From Chloroflexota bacterium (GTDB taxonomy: Bacteria > Chloroflexota > Dehalococcoidia > Dehalococcoidales > UBA3254): a stretch of DNA of 14,354 nt. The DNA lies in the NCBI GenBank assembly GCA_017860765.1, contig JAGDMY010000008.1:1-14354 (forward strand). The letters run 5' to 3'. Made by a program: the position numbers and the translations under genes. The notes below the pieces were generated by a model, which had not been told where the DNA came from, did no database searches, and saw only the letters and a program-made list of their open reading frames with translations. This document shows, one piece after another, positions 13,234 to 14,354 of this stretch (the first letter of the stretch is position 1; every line of letters starts with the position of its first letter).

Positions 13234-14354
13234 TTGGGTAAAATCAATGTTGCGATTATTGGGGTGGGTAACTGTGCTTCGTCTCTAATCCAGGGAGTCT
13301 ATTTCTATCGGAACGCCAAAGAGACTGAATTCGTTCCGGGTTTAATGCACGTAAACCTGGGTGGATACCATATCAGTGATATCCAGTTCGTCGCCGGCAT
13401 CGACATCGATAAGAATAAGGTCGGCAAGGATATGGCTGACGCCATCTTTACACTGCCCAATAATACCATGAAGTTCACTGATGTCCCCAAGAGCGGCGTC
13501 AAAGTTGTCCGCGGAATGACTCATGATGGTTTGGGCAAATACCTGTCGCAGATAATACAGAAGGCCCCCGGGCAAACCGCCGACATTGTCAAAATCCTCA
13601 AAGACACCAAGACCGACGTGGTCGTCAACTATTTACCGGTGGGTAGTGAAGAAGCTACCAAATGGTATGTGGAACAGGTATTGACGGCCGGCTGCGGCTT
13701 TATAAACTGCATACCGGTCTTTATTGCCCGCGAGAAATACTGGAGCGACCGCTTTGCCGAGAAAGGCTTGCCCTGTATCGGTGATGATATCAAATCACAG
13801 GTCGGAGCGACCATTGTGCACCGGGTTTTAACCAAGCTTTTCCGGGACCGCGGCGTAAAGCTGGAAAAGACCTACCAGTTGAACTTCGGCGGCAATACTG
13901 ATTTCCTCAATATGCTGGAGAGGGAACGCCTGGAGTCCAAGAAAATCTCCAAGACCAATGCAGTTACCTCACAGCTGGATTACAAGCTCCCCGAGGACGA
14001 TATCCATGTCGGACCATCAGATTATGTTCCTTTCCTCACGGACCGCAAATTCTGCCATATCCGCATGGAAGGCCGCTCTTTCGGAAACGCTCCCATACTC
14101 CTGGAGCTCAAGCTGGAAGTGTGGGATAAACCGAATTCGGCCGGGGTGGTTATTGATGCCATCCGGTGTTGCAAGTTAGCCCTGGACCATGGCCTGAAGG
14201 GTTCTTTGACCGCGCCATCTTCCTATTTCATGAAATCTCCGATGATTCAGTATTCTGATGAAGAAGCCCGTTGTATGACAGAGGAATTCATCTCCCAGAA
14301 TTCTCTGACCGCCATGAATAAAGGGAAAACAGATAAGCCTCGACCTGCCAAGTA
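13234..14354 (+). CDS. ino1: myo-inositol-1-phosphate synthase (3' end just outside the window)
   Basis: The enzyme converts glucose 6-phosphate to inositol 1-phosphate (also numbered 3-phosphate) with NAD. The frame starts at TTG 13234, eight bases after AAGGAGG, and runs 373 codons to the last two bases, TA, so the stop is probably the next base. The Rossmann motif [16 protein letters not shown] is at 6-21. Other family landmarks are [12 protein letters not shown] (131-142), [10 protein letters not shown] (156-165), [15 protein letters not shown] (183-197) and [12 protein letters not shown] (216-227), which includes the conserved asparagine and lysine-rich active-site surroundings. The size and sequence style match the short archaeal/actinobacterial type rather than the long eukaryotic type. 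Inositol phosphate may feed inositol lipids or a compatible solute. The following gene, which might decide this, is outside the window. Confidence 0.94.
   Translation, partial: MGKINVAIIGVGNCASSLIQGVYFYRNAKETEFVPGLMHVNLGGYHISDIQFVAGIDIDKNKVGKDMADAIFTLPNNTMKFTDVPKSGVKVVRGMTHDGLGKYLSQIIQKAPGQTADIVKILKDTKTDVVVNYLPVGSEEATKWYVEQVLTAGCGFINCIPVFIAREKYWSDRFAEKGLPCIGDDIKSQVGATIVHRVLTKLFRDRGVKLEKTYQLNFGGNTDFLNMLERERLESKKISKTNAVTSQLDYKLPEDDIHVGPSDYVPFLTDRKFCHIRMEGRSFGNAPILLELKLEVWDKPNSAGVVIDAIRCCKLALDHGLKGSLTAPSSYFMKSPMIQYSDEEARCMTEEFISQNSLTAMNKGKTDKPRPAK

Noticed and set aside
13305..13835. Three - strand open frames inside the ino1 region
   Set aside because: They lie opposite the strongly recognisable inositol-phosphate synthase frame, have no ribosome sites or family motifs, and are shadows of its codon structure.

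Overview
The window reads as a stretch of chromosome from a monoderm, non-spore-forming bacterium, most likely a Chloroflexota of the Dehalococcoidia type. This is inferred from the look of the proteins, an archaeal/actinobacterial-style inositol-phosphate synthase, and a type IV pilus locus with no outer-membrane secretin or PilP gene. No search was possible, so the taxonomic call is tentative. Nothing in the window looks like a mobile element, prophage, CRISPR array or rRNA/tRNA gene.

Layout. Positions 2-5659 run on the + strand: the end of a multi-membrane-spanning GT87-type glycosyltransferase, peptide deformylase (def), an HD-domain tRNA nucleotidyltransferase/poly(A)-polymerase family protein, then secD and secF two bases apart, closed by a strong intrinsic terminator (5685-5718). 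Positions 5752-12921 run on the - strand. A class II-type histone-deacetylase-like amidohydrolase has its own promoter. Upstream of it lies a five-gene type IV pilus operon, transcribed pilB-pilC-pilO-pilMN-pilT and ending at a near-perfect terminator (6877-6912). From 13234 the + strand resumes with a myo-inositol-1-phosphate synthase gene. It starts at TTG behind a strong ribosome binding site and two tandem sigma-A-like promoters, and the window ends just after residue 373, probably one base short of the stop codon.

How the parts work together. The + strand block is housekeeping: N-terminal formyl removal, tRNA 3'-end maturation, and the SecDF proton-driven motor that helps preproteins leave the membrane channel. 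The - strand block encodes a type IV pilus motor: assembly ATPase PilB, platform PilC, the alignment components PilO and a natural PilM-PilN fusion, and retraction ATPase PilT. Pilins and the prepilin peptidase are not in the window. The inositol-phosphate synthase suggests inositol-containing lipids or solutes.

The most notable observation is the single-chain PilM-PilN protein. It has a GspL-like architecture, yet it sits in an operon carrying a canonical PilT. Its actin-like ATP-site motifs look degenerate, and the PilN motif that normally docks into PilM is preserved inside the chain. Secondary points are a 9-bp inverted repeat in the pilC-pilO gap, overlapping alternative hairpins before the nucleotidyltransferase start, an EGCLS-to-ERCLS change in deformylase, and a REP-like hairpin in the ino1 leader.
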